Source: Gyrodactylus bullatarudis (lineage: Eukaryota; Platyhelminthes; Monogenea; Gyrodactylidea; Gyrodactylidae). From it: 64,000 nucleotides of DNA. Location of the stretch: positions 547,084 through 611,083 of the forward strand of contig SSNU01000144.1 of the NCBI GenBank assembly GCA_012064415.1, given 5' to 3'. The notes under the pieces were generated by a model. That model made no database searches. It saw only the letters and a list, made by a program, of their open reading frames with translations, and was not told the DNA's origin. The position numbers were made by a program, and so were the translations under genes. Every line of letters begins with the position of its first letter. The stretch's first letter is position 1. This document shows, piece after piece, positions 47,601-58,851 of the stretch.

Positions 47601-49725
47601 TTTTTAATTATTTTTCTACTTATAGGCTCATTTTATTCTCGAATTCAAAAAAATAATCTTAAAACTTGGTCAAATTTTGTAAAGAAACTTGAGTGTCCAA
47701 TGATGAATTTTATGTAAAAATAGTAAATCCTCATCTAGCTCAACTAACTTTGGATTTTATCGGAATAAAAATTCCAAAACCTCGCTGAGACCTCTGAAGG
47801 CAGTGAGTCGAATGAGAGGATGCCAAAATATCTAAAAACTATTCCTATTGGTCATGATCCGAAAGAGGTTCTGAACAAGCTCGAATATCAATGGCATCCT
47901 TGAGACTGGCTACCAGCAAAATTTTAGTATAATAGTAAACTTGAATTGTTTATGATTTAGAAGAGATTTTTTAAGATCATTGGAAAAAGTTGATTTAAAC
48001 AAAGAGGTCATGTATGAGTTCTGTTATCGAATGGGTTAATCTCATACAGCCTTCCTATTGAAAAAAACGGATACTCTACGAAATTAAATGAGGGAAGAAT
48101 AAGCTGAAGTTAATAAAAAGTAAGAATAATTAAAAAGTTGAACAACACAGAGAAGGGTAAGGGAAGAAATTAGAGAGAGAAATCATAAGGACGATCAACT
48201 GAGGTTATGTAACACAAGTTTACTTGTTATGAGAATAAGTTAATTAGTGGACTTGGTTTGACGATCATTTTGAGGTTAGAGTTAGTGCTTTTTATTTATG
48301 CCATACCATTTACGGAATAGGAAGATGAATTATGCCCTTTTTGAAATTCATATTTCCAACTATTTTGGATATAGGGAAATTCTCCTACACCAAGTCATAC
48401 AAGTTATTATTATTGAGAATTGACGGCAGATTATTTAAATACAGGTGTATATCTCACAGCCCCAGAAGTATGAACACAATCAGCTCCCATTGGTCGACTT
48501 CTGACCGATAAATGCATTGGCTAGACCTAAATGTTCTCAAGGTTATTTCATGTATGAATATGTATTGATAGCCGGTGTTTGGTCTGAAAAGAGCTGACGA
48601 AAATAAAGCTTTTATCACCAAAAAATGTATTTTAGTTAATCAGAGCAAATTTTAAAAACACTTGTGGCCGCTTTTCGGCTATACTACTGGAATGAATTTG
48701 TCTTCAAAATTTAACCAAGGCTTGCCAAATATTGTCCATTAACCTAGTAAATACAAAATAGCGAGCATCTTTAATTAGGCCATTATGTTTGAATAATCTT
48801 AAAAGAGAATACAATTGATTTTTTTCTTAACTCCAGGTAAGCAACCCATAAATATTTTAGAGGAAATCAGGGAACTCTTTCAATGAATTTAAATGGAATA
48901 AATGATATTTTACTAGACTATGTCGATTTCATATTGAAGTATCTCATCCAAGTCTGTCCTGATTCATGATCCTTTGTGTCTTAAAATGAACTAGCAGAGT
49001 ACATAATCCAAGATTGACATAGAAAGATGCATTCTAACTCAGTTTTTTTAAGTTAAGCAGAAAGAAATTATTTTTAACACTACTGGACGCCAAGATAGAT
49101 GAAATTCGGCTATACCATAGCGAGTATCTATGAATAATCTAATAAGAGAATACAATTTTTTAACGCATAAAATGTCTTCCTTTAATTGTATAAAAATTTG
49201 AATGGGATATTCTACTTTAGTGAATAAGAAAGTTTGATATTTCATGAATAAATCATGTCTAGTAGTCAAAGTTGGTGAGATAATTTATGTTTTGATAACT
49301 TTTTTTCAATAACATCTAATAATAAACATGTATCGAATAGTCTCATGAGCGTATGTATTCTTTTGGATCACGTGTTGCACAAACTGGAGATAGCGAAATT
49401 GGATAAACCTGTGTGTGTTAAGGCATTTCTAGGTGGAGGAGAAGCAAATCTATACTACAGAATCAAGTGTAAAATGGTAAAAATTAAGATGAAAAAGAAA
49501 TTGAATATCGAAGATTAAATGAAATACAAAAGGTGGATGCATTCTTTTATTTATTTCCATATTAAAAATCAGTTTTTGAATTAATTCATTATGAAGTGTA
49601 TTCCTCTTTATTGATAATGGAAGATTATGCTAAATGAAATAGACAGTAGAATCTCTAAAAAAAACCTGGTTGATATGAAGTTGGTAAGTTAATGTGTTTT
49701 ACAAGAATCTCAATTTTTTCGGGCA
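47601..49725. other. Gene-poor intergenic DNA
   Basis: No coding region is supported. The segment around 48450-48625 ('ctcacagccccagaagtatg...', 'cagctcccattggtc', 'ttggtctgaaaagagc', 'aaagctttta') resembles 32145-32270 ('ctcacagtgccaagagtatg', 'caactcccattggtc', 'tttggtctgaagagagc'), a dispersed repeat pair of about 130-180 bp. Confidence 0.5.
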
Positions 49726-49985
49726 TATTCATCAGCGTAACACATGCCATATAAGTAAAGTTTTTAGAATTTTATCAGAGACCTTATTGGTCTGCTTTAT
49801 TACAACTGATACAATTGGTTTCTCCGTGTTGCCAAAACTGTAAAATCCCTATGAAAACCATATTTCTTTCCTGGCAAAAAGGAAGAATCAATTGTATCAA
49901 TCGCAGGAAAACAGACTAATGAGGTCTCTGATGGAATTCTAAAAACTGTTCTTGTATGACATGTATCACACTAATGAGTAGGGTA
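49726..49985. mobile_element. Fold-back / MITE-like element, about 260 bp
   Basis: The left arm (about 49730-49825) and right arm (about 49880-49980) are imperfect reverse complements, e.g. 'catcagcgtaacacatgcca' against 'atgacatgtatcacactaatg', and 'cagagaccttattggtctgc' against 'cagactaatgaggtctctg'. The terminal motif matches the ends of the element at 45504-45889 in part and a solo fragment at about 60885-60920. It lacks a coding frame. Confidence 0.75.
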
Positions 49986-50639
49986 AGCAAAAATGCTATT
50001 TTAGCTAATTTTTTTTAAAACTTGAAATTGTATCTTAGAAATATAGAAAAGTCTGCTAAACTATACTCATACTATACTCTGGTTGAAAACAAAACTTTAC
50101 TATGATATTTATAGTAACGTTGTATCAAATGTAAAACTTTTTTCAAAGCTACCAAAACATAAATTCAATAACTCATTATTTGGCAAGCATAAAGCATGAT
50201 GTGGCAGACAAAAATAATAGAATACTTTGTAATATTAAATATTTTTTGACGATAAATAAGCCAAAATAGATGGAAATTCCTCAGAATTTTTCGTATTTTC
50301 GACAAATTTAGATAAAAAATTTAATTATCTTGCTAAAAATTGCTATCTTCAAACTGTACAAAATTACTTAAAATTGCTAATTTTGACCCATGGAATGCTA
50401 TTTTAGAAAATAACTTTTGCTATTTTCTGCGTGCCCTACTGACGAGTATGCCCGAAGTAGAGATCTTTATTTGTGAAATACTTTGGTATCTTCTTATTTC
50501 GTTGAAATTAATTCTAAGGAAAATAAAAAAATTTTTCAAATTAAAATTTCTGCGTATTTAATTTGTGATAATTTTTCATTGATTTCATAGTGAAAGGTAG
50601 TTCATAAGATGTTTTTCAGGATCCCAATAAGAGTGAAAC

Positions 50640-51020
50640 AATTTTGATTCAATCTGATCCAATGATTCAGCTATCATTATCGTTTGGGAGATAAATTTTG
50701 ATTTCTTGATCATTTTCAGTACTAGAAAATCAATGAAATTTTGGTAATAATGGGCTCATTATTCGGCTTCCTTGTCAAAATCTGAACCTCAAAAACTTCT
50801 TTTGGCCACACTCTCACTTATAAAAAATAAAAATTTCTAGTTCAAAGTTCCAAAAAGATGGGAATTTGACACCGATAAAAATTTCTTTCTTCGTGTTGTA
50901 AAGTAAGCAACGTGATCTGAATTCCAAAAAATCTTTAACATATTCGAATTCTTGATAAAAATATGGGGTTTTTTGTAAAATCATAGATTTCAAATTTCAT
51001 ATCAATCAACTTTAGATTTT
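50640..51020 (+). repeat. Dispersed repeat, same family as 62810-63205
   Basis: The order of words is conserved with 62810-63205: 'ttatcgtttgggag', 'aaaatcaatgaaatt', 'ctctcactt', 'aaaaatttctagttc', 'attccaaaaaatcttta', 'aaaatcatagattt'. The two copies lie about 12 kb apart, in the same orientation, flanking the gene-dense block. Confidence 0.7.
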
Positions 51021-52841
51021 ATATATAGGAACATACAGCTGAATTAATGCAATGAATTTTCAAAATAAGATTAAAGTATATACTCTGCAATAGTTTAACG
51101 CGAATAAAATTTACCTTGTTTGTCAAACAAGTTCAACAAATATGCTTGCAAATATAGTTCTAATCACTCTTTCAATCCCTTACTATAATAGTGCACGTGT
51201 TCACATTTCAATGAAAAATCGTAGTAAGGATTTACTATAATATTCAATGATTGAAAAATACCAAATCAATGTAGCAGAATAAAAATCACTTTTTAATCTT
51301 TATTCTTGAATTTGGATATCTTCAAGATCTTTTGAGGTATCATAAAACTTTCATTTATTTAATTAGTTTCTAATGGCGTTTTTAAGATTTGATGATTCAC
51401 CTCTGATATCATCCCAAAAAGATTGACAGTTGCCTTATCTCAGGTTGGGGTTTATTAATAAAAAGGAGAGAGTTGGTTAGGCATTAAAATCAAATCTAGG
51501 TTTTAATTGATTTCTGGTTGAGAGAGAATAAGCCTGAAGGAGATAATTGCCAGTTTATCACAAGTTGACGGTACTATTTCTTCTGTGTAGATATTTTTTC
51601 CAAAATTTCTCTTGGATGGAATAATTTCAATTGAAAAAAATAAAACAGCCGAATTTTATTATTTCTATATTGTCACATGATAAATACAATATTACAGTCT
51701 AAGAGAAAAATAGATTATAATCAAATAAATACGAATGGTTATATATTCATTGTCTGTATTATTTATCTTGGAAAGTAGAGAAAGTAAGGAAACGAATAGC
51801 CTAAGAAAGGTGGCAAGAACCTAACCTGTGATCTTTGACAATTTGATCTATGCACGATTTTTCCATTTTTTTAAAACTTGTCGTAGTTGAAAATTTTTGT
51901 CAATCTGAACAGATTAGAATTAAATCAACAAAATAATCATTTCGAAAGCACTCAGCCATTATTATTAATTTGTCAACAAAAGAAATAATTATCACGCAAA
52001 TAGAATTTACTATTGATCAAGGATCAGTGATCAGTAAACCATAGACACTAATCGATTGAGAGATTAGTCCGAAAGAAAGTTTGATAGATGAAATAGAAGA
52101 GAATTTGGTGCATATGTTGTCTTGAACTACAAGAAACTCCTAGAATTATGGAATATTTATCCTTATTAGATTCGAAGGATTGCAGCCTCATTAAGAGTCT
52201 TTCTGCCGATTTGTAAATCCCATGATTGACATTTACTTCTCAGACTCACAGACTGTTAGTCACAGTAGCATTTACAAAAATGAATTTGCTTTAAACGTAA
52301 CTACTTCATAGTAAAAAGCAGAATATTTACCCTTTTTTCGAGGAAACGTTTAAATTTCAAATTTACGAAAAGTAGGGAATTCTTGATTTCTTGCAGATCC
52401 CATGGTTCTATCAGTGGAACCCAACACTTTCTTGAGCGATAACTTGACCTTAAAGATACTTGAAATACTTGTTTCACCTCTCAATAGAAATAAAATTTAT
52501 TAGGCTACTAAAGTATGTTTAATTCATAAAGATAGCTTTTCACTGATGCCAACTACAGTCTTTAAGTTAAAGAAGGATTGTATTTTGAAAATCTAGTAAA
52601 ATATTTAGAACGTTTTTTAAACCAGTTTCAACAATAGCTGTTGATTTCAAATATTCAATTACCTTTTCGATATCTCTCATAGTTTAGAAGATAACTGGTT
52701 TTAGAGCCAAAAAAGCCTTCTGTCGTCCTTGATTTGAATTTTAGCTCAGATTCCTTTTAAAGTAATCGCGAGAGGTTTTATTTTAGGATTCAAGTATTAA
52801 TTTTTAATCGACGACAAGTATTTAAAAATAAAATAAAAAGA
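51021..52841. other. Gene-poor intergenic DNA
   Basis: No coding frame with support. The 'aactacttcatagtaaaaag' word near 52299 resembles short 'actttgaagta' motifs at about 5818 and 15411, a low-copy scattered repeat. Confidence 0.35.
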
Positions 52842-53230
52842 ATGTACTCTTTAAATCGTCAAGTATTAAGCCTACCTTACACCAAGACAATTAAAGATCT
52901 TGGTTTCTCTTATAACCATAATCTTTCCTTTGGGTCGCATCTCAAAATGAATAGCCTTAAAATTAAATCGAAATCTCTACGGCCGCTACTCTATTCTCCC
53001 TTTCGTTTGACTATGGATCAGGCCTGACTCAGAATATCCCGTCTAAAGTCAGTAATTAACTTGAAAAGATCTAAAGACTTTTCCTCCCTTCTACCTTTGG
53101 CCCCTTCCTATATAGGATCCTCCTTTTTCCGCTTTGGATTCGCAGAATTTCTTTTTCTGTAACACTCGACACTCGAGCTATCCTATCTCCATACGCCACC
53201 AAACTGTCTCTCTGCCAAATTTAATGTTGC
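52842..53230 (+). mobile_element. LINE (non-LTR retrotransposon) remnant
   Basis: Positions 52842-53027 encode about 61 residues including TIKDLGFSYNHNLSFGSHL, the typical post-palm segment of jockey/I-type LINE reverse transcriptases (DLGv..d..LsF..Hi). The following bases to about 53230 continue the homology in other frames (a KSVINLKRSKDFSSLLPLA-type stretch), broken by stops. Base composition is GC-richer than the flanks. The catalytic YADD region is absent, so this is a dead fragment. Confidence 0.7.
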
Positions 53231-53573
53231 GTCACAGATTTCCCAGATAAAACAGATGCATTTTTATCATACATTTCATTCTCAATTTAAATAAAAAAAT
53301 CTCTATCTAAAGAAACACTCGACTATAGATGATATAATACATAAATGTACATGTGGTAATAGAGTGTATGAGTGTATTTTTAGAAGTAAGATGAGATAAA
53401 TAATGTAGGGCCAATGATCTACTCTGATGGAATGGATGGAGGATATGATTTCGACCAATCAGAATCAGAGGAAAATGATTCTCATATGAATAGTTTATCT
53501 CTGAAGGAATACTAACAGCAGCAGTTGATTTTCATTTCTCTCTCTCTCTCTGTATTTTAGACTAGAGGTTTTA
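53231..53573 (+). promoter_or_regulatory. Upstream/leader region of the PC2 gene
   Basis: A (TC)n-rich tract followed by 'tgtattttag' at 53551-53560 is a strong splice acceptor 13 bp before the PC2 ATG, so the 5' UTR is probably spliced. A GTAAGA donor-like site lies near 53389. Within the candidate intron an ORF of 33 codons (53414-53515) has a Ser/Glu/Asp-rich product. The transcription start could not be placed. Confidence 0.4.
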
Positions 53574-55607
53574 ATGACAACGCTAAAATGCATGCTAAAA
53601 GTTATTCTCTTCACCGTTTACATTTTGAGTCAGACTTGCCTCAATGAAGCCAAGTATATTCACTCGAATCAATTTCATGTTGTATTAGAACCGAGGGAAC
53701 ACTTTACCAGAGCAGACTATGACAAGTTGGCAAGAGAAATTGAACAAGATACCGGTTTAAAGCCATTGGCAGAGATAAAATTTGGTGATGAAAACGATTA
53801 TTTATTCTTGAAACATGATACCCCTTACAGTACAGAATATCAAAGTGAATTATTAGACAAGTTAAATAAACATCGTCAAGTAAGAAAGGCAAATCAAGTA
53901 CGCGGACATGTGAGGACTAAGCGTGGATTCAAAACAGACGTCAGTGATGATTGGAAAGAAGAAGATTTCAGTGAATCTAAGGAACTAGAGATGAAGAAAC
54001 CCATTGTGAAAGACAATCATGGAATGCTTCTCGAGGAAATTTACACATCACTGAGCAAGTCAGATCCACTTTTCGCCAAGGAATGGTACATTAAGAATAG
54101 GGGACAATCTAATGGAATTCCTGGGTTGGATCTAAACGTTATAAGTGCATGGGCACAGAATATTACTGGAAGAGGAGTAATAACTGCAATAATGGATGAT
54201 GGAGTCAATTATTTACATGCAGATCTAAGTCCAAATTATTCTTCAGAAGCCAGTTATGACTTTTCTAGTAACGACCCGTTCCCTTATCCAAGATACACCG
54301 ATGACTGGTTCAATTCCCATGGAACTAGGTGTGCTGGAGAAATTTCTGCAGTTGCCGGCAACAATATTTGTGGAGTAGGCGTCGCGCCAAACAGTAAAAT
54401 AGCCGGTCTTCGTATGTTGGATCAGCCGTATATGACAGATTTGATTGAAGCAGCTGCCATGAGTCATGCACGTGATCTTATCGACATTTATAGCGCTAGT
54501 TGGGGCCCAACAGATGATGGCAAGGTTGTTGATGGACCAAGGAATCAGACAATGAGAGCTCTAGTCGATGGAGTTAATAAGGGAAGAGGAGGCAAGGGTG
54601 CAATATTTGTTTGGGCCAGTGGTGACGGTGGCGCTAACGACGATTGCAATTGTGATGGATACGCTGCCAGCATGTGGACAATTAGCATAAACTCAGCCAC
54701 AAATGATGGACAAACAGCTAGTTATGATGAATCTTGTTCGAGTACATTAGCTTCCACTTTTTCCAATGGAAAAGCAAAGACAAGCGAAGATGCTAGAATA
54801 GCTACAGTTGATATATATGGAAAGTGTACTTTACATCATTCTGGTACATCAGCAGCAGCTCCTGAAGCCGCTGGAGTTTATGCATTAGCACTTGAAGCAA
54901 ATCCTGAGTTAACTTGGAGAGATGTTCAATATCTAACTGTCTTAGCATCGAAGAGGAATCATCTTCATGATCCAAAATTAAGACATAATTGGACAATGAA
55001 TGGTGCCGGACTCGAGTTCAATCATTTATTCGGTTTCGGAGTCCTAGATGCAGGTGATATAGTTAGCCTTGCAAAGAAATGGAAGAATGTTCCAGAAAGA
55101 TACCATTGCAATGCTGGTTCTTTTAAGGGAGAAAAGATATTTCGACCAAATGAACCTATTTCATTGGTCATAAACACTGATAGTTGTAAAGGTGATAAAT
55201 CTTCCAGAGTCAATTATATTGAACATGTCCAAGCATTTCTAACCATAAAATCAACAAGAAGAGGAGACTTGAATATCTATTTGACTTCTCCAATGAATAC
55301 AACATCGATGCTGTTGGGTACAAGACCTAAAGATGATGATTCAGTCAAGGGATTTAAAAAGTGGGCTTTTATGACAACACAGACATGGGGAGAAAATCCA
55401 AGGGGCAAATGGACCTTAACACTTGCTATGGACCCAAAGACTACTAGAAGCTTTCATGATGACGGACATTCCATACTAACTGAATGGGTACTAATGATTC
55501 ATGGAACTCAACAATCGGCATATGAGCTACAAAATATCGAATTGGATGAAATTTCACCAAAACTTAAAACGGTCAAGAGAGAAAATCATAACAATATGCA
55601 TGTTTAA
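53574..55607 (+). CDS. PCSK2: Prohormone convertase 2 (amontillado/PCSK2 orthologue)
   Basis: A 677-residue subtilisin/kexin-family protease in one uninterrupted coding exon. A signal peptide (residues 1 to about 26) is followed by the propeptide with its cleavage site RTKR at 114-117. The catalytic domain holds Asp208 (AIMDDG), His249 (NSHGTRC) and Ser426 (HSGTSAAAPEA). The oxyanion-hole residue is Asp351 (WASGDGGANDDCNC), the feature that separates PC2 from the other convertases, which have Asn. The C-terminal P domain runs to about residue 650 (RRGDLNIYLTSPM, FMTTQTWGENPRG, WVLMIHGTQ). PC2 cuts prohormones and proneuropeptides at dibasic sites in the acidic secretory granules of neuroendocrine cells, with help from 7B2. 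A polyadenylation signal AATAAA is at 55695-55700. Vertebrate PCSK2 coding regions have many introns; this one has none. Confidence 0.97.
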   Translation: MTTLKCMLKVILFTVYILSQTCLNEAKYIHSNQFHVVLEPREHFTRADYDKLAREIEQDTGLKPLAEIKFGDENDYLFLKHDTPYSTEYQSELLDKLNKHRQVRKANQVRGHVRTKRGFKTDVSDDWKEEDFSESKELEMKKPIVKDNHGMLLEEIYTSLSKSDPLFAKEWYIKNRGQSNGIPGLDLNVISAWAQNITGRGVITAIMDDGVNYLHADLSPNYSSEASYDFSSNDPFPYPRYTDDWFNSHGTRCAGEISAVAGNNICGVGVAPNSKIAGLRMLDQPYMTDLIEAAAMSHARDLIDIYSASWGPTDDGKVVDGPRNQTMRALVDGVNKGRGGKGAIFVWASGDGGANDDCNCDGYAASMWTISINSATNDGQTASYDESCSSTLASTFSNGKAKTSEDARIATVDIYGKCTLHHSGTSAAAPEAAGVYALALEANPELTWRDVQYLTVLASKRNHLHDPKLRHNWTMNGAGLEFNHLFGFGVLDAGDIVSLAKKWKNVPERYHCNAGSFKGEKIFRPNEPISLVINTDSCKGDKSSRVNYIEHVQAFLTIKSTRRGDLNIYLTSPMNTTSMLLGTRPKDDDSVKGFKKWAFMTTQTWGENPRGKWTLTLAMDPKTTRSFHDDGHSILTEWVLMIHGTQQSAYELQNIELDEISPKLKTVKRENHNNMHV

Positions 55608-55774
55608 TCTTGAGATGTGTGTCAGTCTATGTGAGAAATACAAGTATTTTCTGAAACAACGTGAACAAAATATTTTATTAACTAATGTCAAAAAAATAAA
55701 ACAGAATTATTCATGTTAATACTCAAAATTTTTGCATAAATTTTAAGGTAATATGATAAATCTCACCAAAGGTT

Positions 55775-55993
55775 TCATTCTTCCCATGGCCTTTTTACTC
55801 GTTTTGTCGACCAGGATTTGAGTTCTTCTGCTTTTTTAGAAAATTCAACGACTGATGGCTCTTCTAGTATGAGATCATTTTTGAGATTTCGAATTTGATA
55901 TTTGTAATTCAAAGTTTGCATGATCAAATAACCAATAACACAAATTGATCCGCCAATAGGAATGTAATTCAACAATCCTTTATTGAATGACAT
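55775..55993 (-). CDS. COX16: COX16-like cytochrome c oxidase assembly protein
   Basis: A 72-residue minus-strand ORF. It has a single N-terminal membrane helix (IPIGGSICVIGYLIMQTL, about residues 11-28), then a charged tail ending in VKRPWEE, which matches the conserved (G)PRPWE block near the C-terminus of COX16; KYQIRNLK after the helix also fits. COX16 sits in the inner mitochondrial membrane and assists the metallation and assembly of COX subunit II. The protein is shorter than human COX16 (106 aa), lacking much of the region after PWE. It is head to head with the UAP56 gene, 323 bp between the two start codons, suggesting a shared bidirectional promoter. Confidence 0.72.
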   Translation of the reverse strand: MSFNKGLLNYIPIGGSICVIGYLIMQTLNYKYQIRNLKNDLILEEPSVVEFSKKAEELKSWSTKRVKRPWEE

Positions 55994-56316
55994 TAGGTAT
56001 CTTTTATCGTTACTAATAACAATTTATTAGTGAATATTTCACAAATAATTAAACGAAATTAGTATCTGATGATTATGTTTTTTTTACAAATTTATCTGTA
56101 GAGTTAAAAATTTCAAGTTGAGAGCTTTTATCAAAAATTTTACGATTCAGGAATAATGAAATTGAATAATTTGTATTAAATTAATACAAATACTATTAAT
56201 AATATTCAGTAACAAAATTTTTTTGAACTTTTTACAATCTTAAACAATCTTATTTTAACTTGTACTAAAAAATGTTTGTTTAAACTAAATAGAAACCATA
56301 CTAATTAATTCGCACA
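55994..56316. promoter_or_regulatory. Putative bidirectional promoter, COX16 / UAP56
   Basis: The 323 bp between two divergent start codons hold both 5' leaders. The sequence is very AT-rich with no clear TATA box at a canonical distance from either ATG. Divergent housekeeping pairs commonly share promoters; no specific factor site is identifiable by eye. Confidence 0.4.
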
Positions 56317-58211
56317 ATGGCTGAGGAGAATGAACTTTTAGACTACGAAGAGGAAGAAGATAATGTTCAAAAGAAGAATAACGGAGAAATTGCTCAAAAG
56401 AAGGGTATCAAAGGTGCATATGTTACAATCCATAGCTCTGGCTTTAGAGATTTTATTCTTAAACCCGAACTTCTGCGAGCTATTGTAGATTGTGGTTTTG
56501 AACATCCATCTGAAGTCCAGCATGAGTGTATTCCCCAAGCCATCCTTGGTATGGATGTCTTGTGTCAAGCTAAATCTGGTATGGGTAAAACCGCTGTGTT
56601 TGTTATTGCTACTCTTCAACAACTTGATCCAGATGAGTCATTAACTCGAGTTCTCGTTCTTGCACACACCCGAGAACTTGCATTCCAAATCTCTAAAGAA
56701 TATGAAAGATTCTCCAAGTGTATGCCATCATTCAATGTATGTAATCCTATAAAATAGTCTCATTCTATGTTTAATCTTCATCATCATGTTCAAGGTTGGA
56801 GTTTTCTTTGGCGGAGTTCCTCTCAACAAAGACATGGAGACATTAAAAAATCAAACAGTCCATATTGCCGTTGGCACACCTGGTAGAATCCTTGACCTTG
56901 TTAAGAAAAAGGCACTCAAACTTGAAAACATCAAACATTTCATTATTGACGAATGTGACAAAATGCTGGAAACATTAGGTTAGTTAATCTCTGCTGATAG
57001 ATTTGATGAAAATATTAACGATTAATTCATCTTTCAAATAGATATGAGACGTGATGTCCAAGAAATATACAGGCTTACTCCTAAACAAAAACAAGTTATG
57101 ATGTTCAGTGCAACCATGAGCAAAGAAATTCGTCCTGTCTGCAAAAATTTCATGCAAGATGTAGGTTTTGATAAAACTCGCACCCACACTACTTCCCAAA
57201 AGATTTTATCAGGAATCTTGGCAATCAATGTACCTAGTGCTTTTTATACAATCAGACGTTTTCAATTCAAATGAGAAAAAGGATAGATGTTTTGTGAAAG
57301 AGTGAATCTTTGTGTGCAAAGCCCAATAAGGCATCATCCTTGATTTTGAAGCTCTTGATTTGTTGATGATCTGATATACATATAAATAAGGGGAACTTCT
57401 CAGTCTTATATAAAAATGATGATTCGATATAAAGCAAGCCATACCCGGCAATGTTTCAATCTGCCTTTAGTTAATCCTCCAACTATATTTCTTTTTCAGC
57501 CATTAGAAATTTTCATTGACAACGACTCAAAATTAACTCTTCATGGTTTGAAACAACACTATGTCAAAGTCAAAGAACCTGCAAAGAATAGAAAGCTGTT
57601 TGATCTCTTGGACGAATTGCATTTTAATCAGGTAAGGATGATTACCATGCTAATGCCTAAGTCTTTACCAGACTAATGAGTGTTTCCTAATTTCTGAACT
57701 CCTTTGCATTATTAATTTCCATTCTCTCTCAGGTAATAATATTCGTCAAAAGTGTCCAACGTTGCATTGCTCTCTGCCAACTTTTATGTCAACACAATTT
57801 TCCCGCTGTTGCCATTCATCGACAAATGCCCCAACCAGAGCGTCTGGAAAGGTATCAAGCTTTTAAGAACTTCCAAAAGAGGATTTTAGTCGCTACCAAT
57901 CTATTTGGTCGAGGTATGGATATTGAAAGAGTCAACATAGTCTTCAACTATGATATGCCCGAAGATTCAGACACTTATCTTCACAGAGTATGTTTATCCA
58001 AATATAATTTGCCTATATTCACTTATAAACTTGGATTTTCCAGGTTGCTCGAGCAGGTCGTTTTGGCACTAATGGATTAGCCATAACTTTTGTATCAGAC
58101 GAGAAAGATGCAGAGATTCTCAACGACGTTCAAAACCGGTTTGTTGTTAATATCAGTGAACTCACTGATACCTCAGCTCTTGATAACTACATGAATGATA
58201 GAACAAATTAA
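56317..58211 (+). CDS. DDX39B: UAP56/DDX39B-type RNA helicase
   Basis: Six exons (56317-56736, 56795-56978, 57042-57160, 57500-57631, 57733-57987, 58044-58211) join to 425 residues, matching the family length of about 428. UAP56 is a DEAD-box ATPase of the TREX complex, used in spliceosome assembly and mRNA export from the nucleus. Visible motifs: Q motif ([16 protein letters not shown] with PSEVQHECI), Walker A AKSGMGKT (Lys91), motif Ia ([10 protein letters not shown]), GTPGR, motif II as IIDECDK (DECD, the signature of this subfamily), motif III SAT in [10 protein letters not shown], motif [14 protein letters not shown], and motif [14 protein letters not shown] split across the last intron. 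An acidic N-terminus (LDYEEEEDN) is typical. Introns are short (58, 63, 339, 101 and 56 bp). Its 3' end converges with PIG-H. Confidence 0.96.
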
Positions 58212-58359
58212 ATGTCCTGACGTTAAATTAAATATATTGTTTTCTATTAAGGAAATTTATTTAATGTAAATTTTCAATAAATTCTTTTGTACAAAAATTA
58301 ATTCTTTGTTATTTTTAATAAATTTTCTAATACAGATTTGAGAGTCAATAAGAACTACA

Positions 58360-58851
58360 TCATTTTATTCTTTTGACTGTGTTGTACATTCCAAAAATCT
58401 CCTTTTCCAATTCGTAATCATTAATTTCGATTGGGGGGAATAACCTAACGACTTTTGATGCGAATTTTGCAGCCAGATATGTGCTTATGACTGTTGTTTG
58501 AACATTTTCCACTATCTCATACGAGTTCACTTCCTCGGTTCGGATGTGGCATGTGACTTTAGTTGATAGAAAACCTCTAATTTTCACTTGAAAAATATTA
58601 TTGTTAACAAAGACAGTGCATTCTGAGTAGTCTTGGAAATAATACATGATGATCAAGAAAATTGCCAAGAGAAAATTGCTGATGGATAGAATTTTGAAGT
58701 TATGAATACTTATAGAAATTAAAAGTAAAAGAAACAATACAGAACAAATTCTTCTGAATGAATTTTTCTTAGAGAACTTGAATTGAAACCATGAATTGGA
58801 AGGACCTTTAGTTAAATTTAATTCCCAGGAATGGAGACAATCACAATTCAT
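58360..58851 (-). CDS. PIGH: PIG-H-like subunit of GPI-GlcNAc transferase
   Basis: A single-exon ORF of 163 residues. Two adjacent membrane helices (CSVLFLLLLISISI, about residues 37-50, and ISNFLLAIFLIIMYYF, about 57-72) form a hairpin; a cytosolic domain follows. That domain matches the PIG-H family: ECTVFVNNNIFQVKIRGF, then VNSYEIVENVQTTVISTYLAA, then RLFPPIEINDYELEKEIFGMY, corresponding to the conserved E.i/YL and VFP...L..IY elements. PIG-H is part of the PIG-A complex in the endoplasmic reticulum that adds GlcNAc to phosphatidylinositol, the first step of GPI anchor synthesis. Human PIG-H is about 188 residues, so this one is slightly shorter. It is tail to tail with UAP56, 148 bp between stops. 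Confidence 0.75.
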   Translation of the reverse strand: MNCDCLHSWELNLTKGPSNSWFQFKFSKKNSFRRICSVLFLLLLISISIHNFKILSISNFLLAIFLIIMYYFQDYSECTVFVNNNIFQVKIRGFLSTKVTCHIRTEEVNSYEIVENVQTTVISTYLAAKFASKVVRLFPPIEINDYELEKEIFGMYNTVKRIK

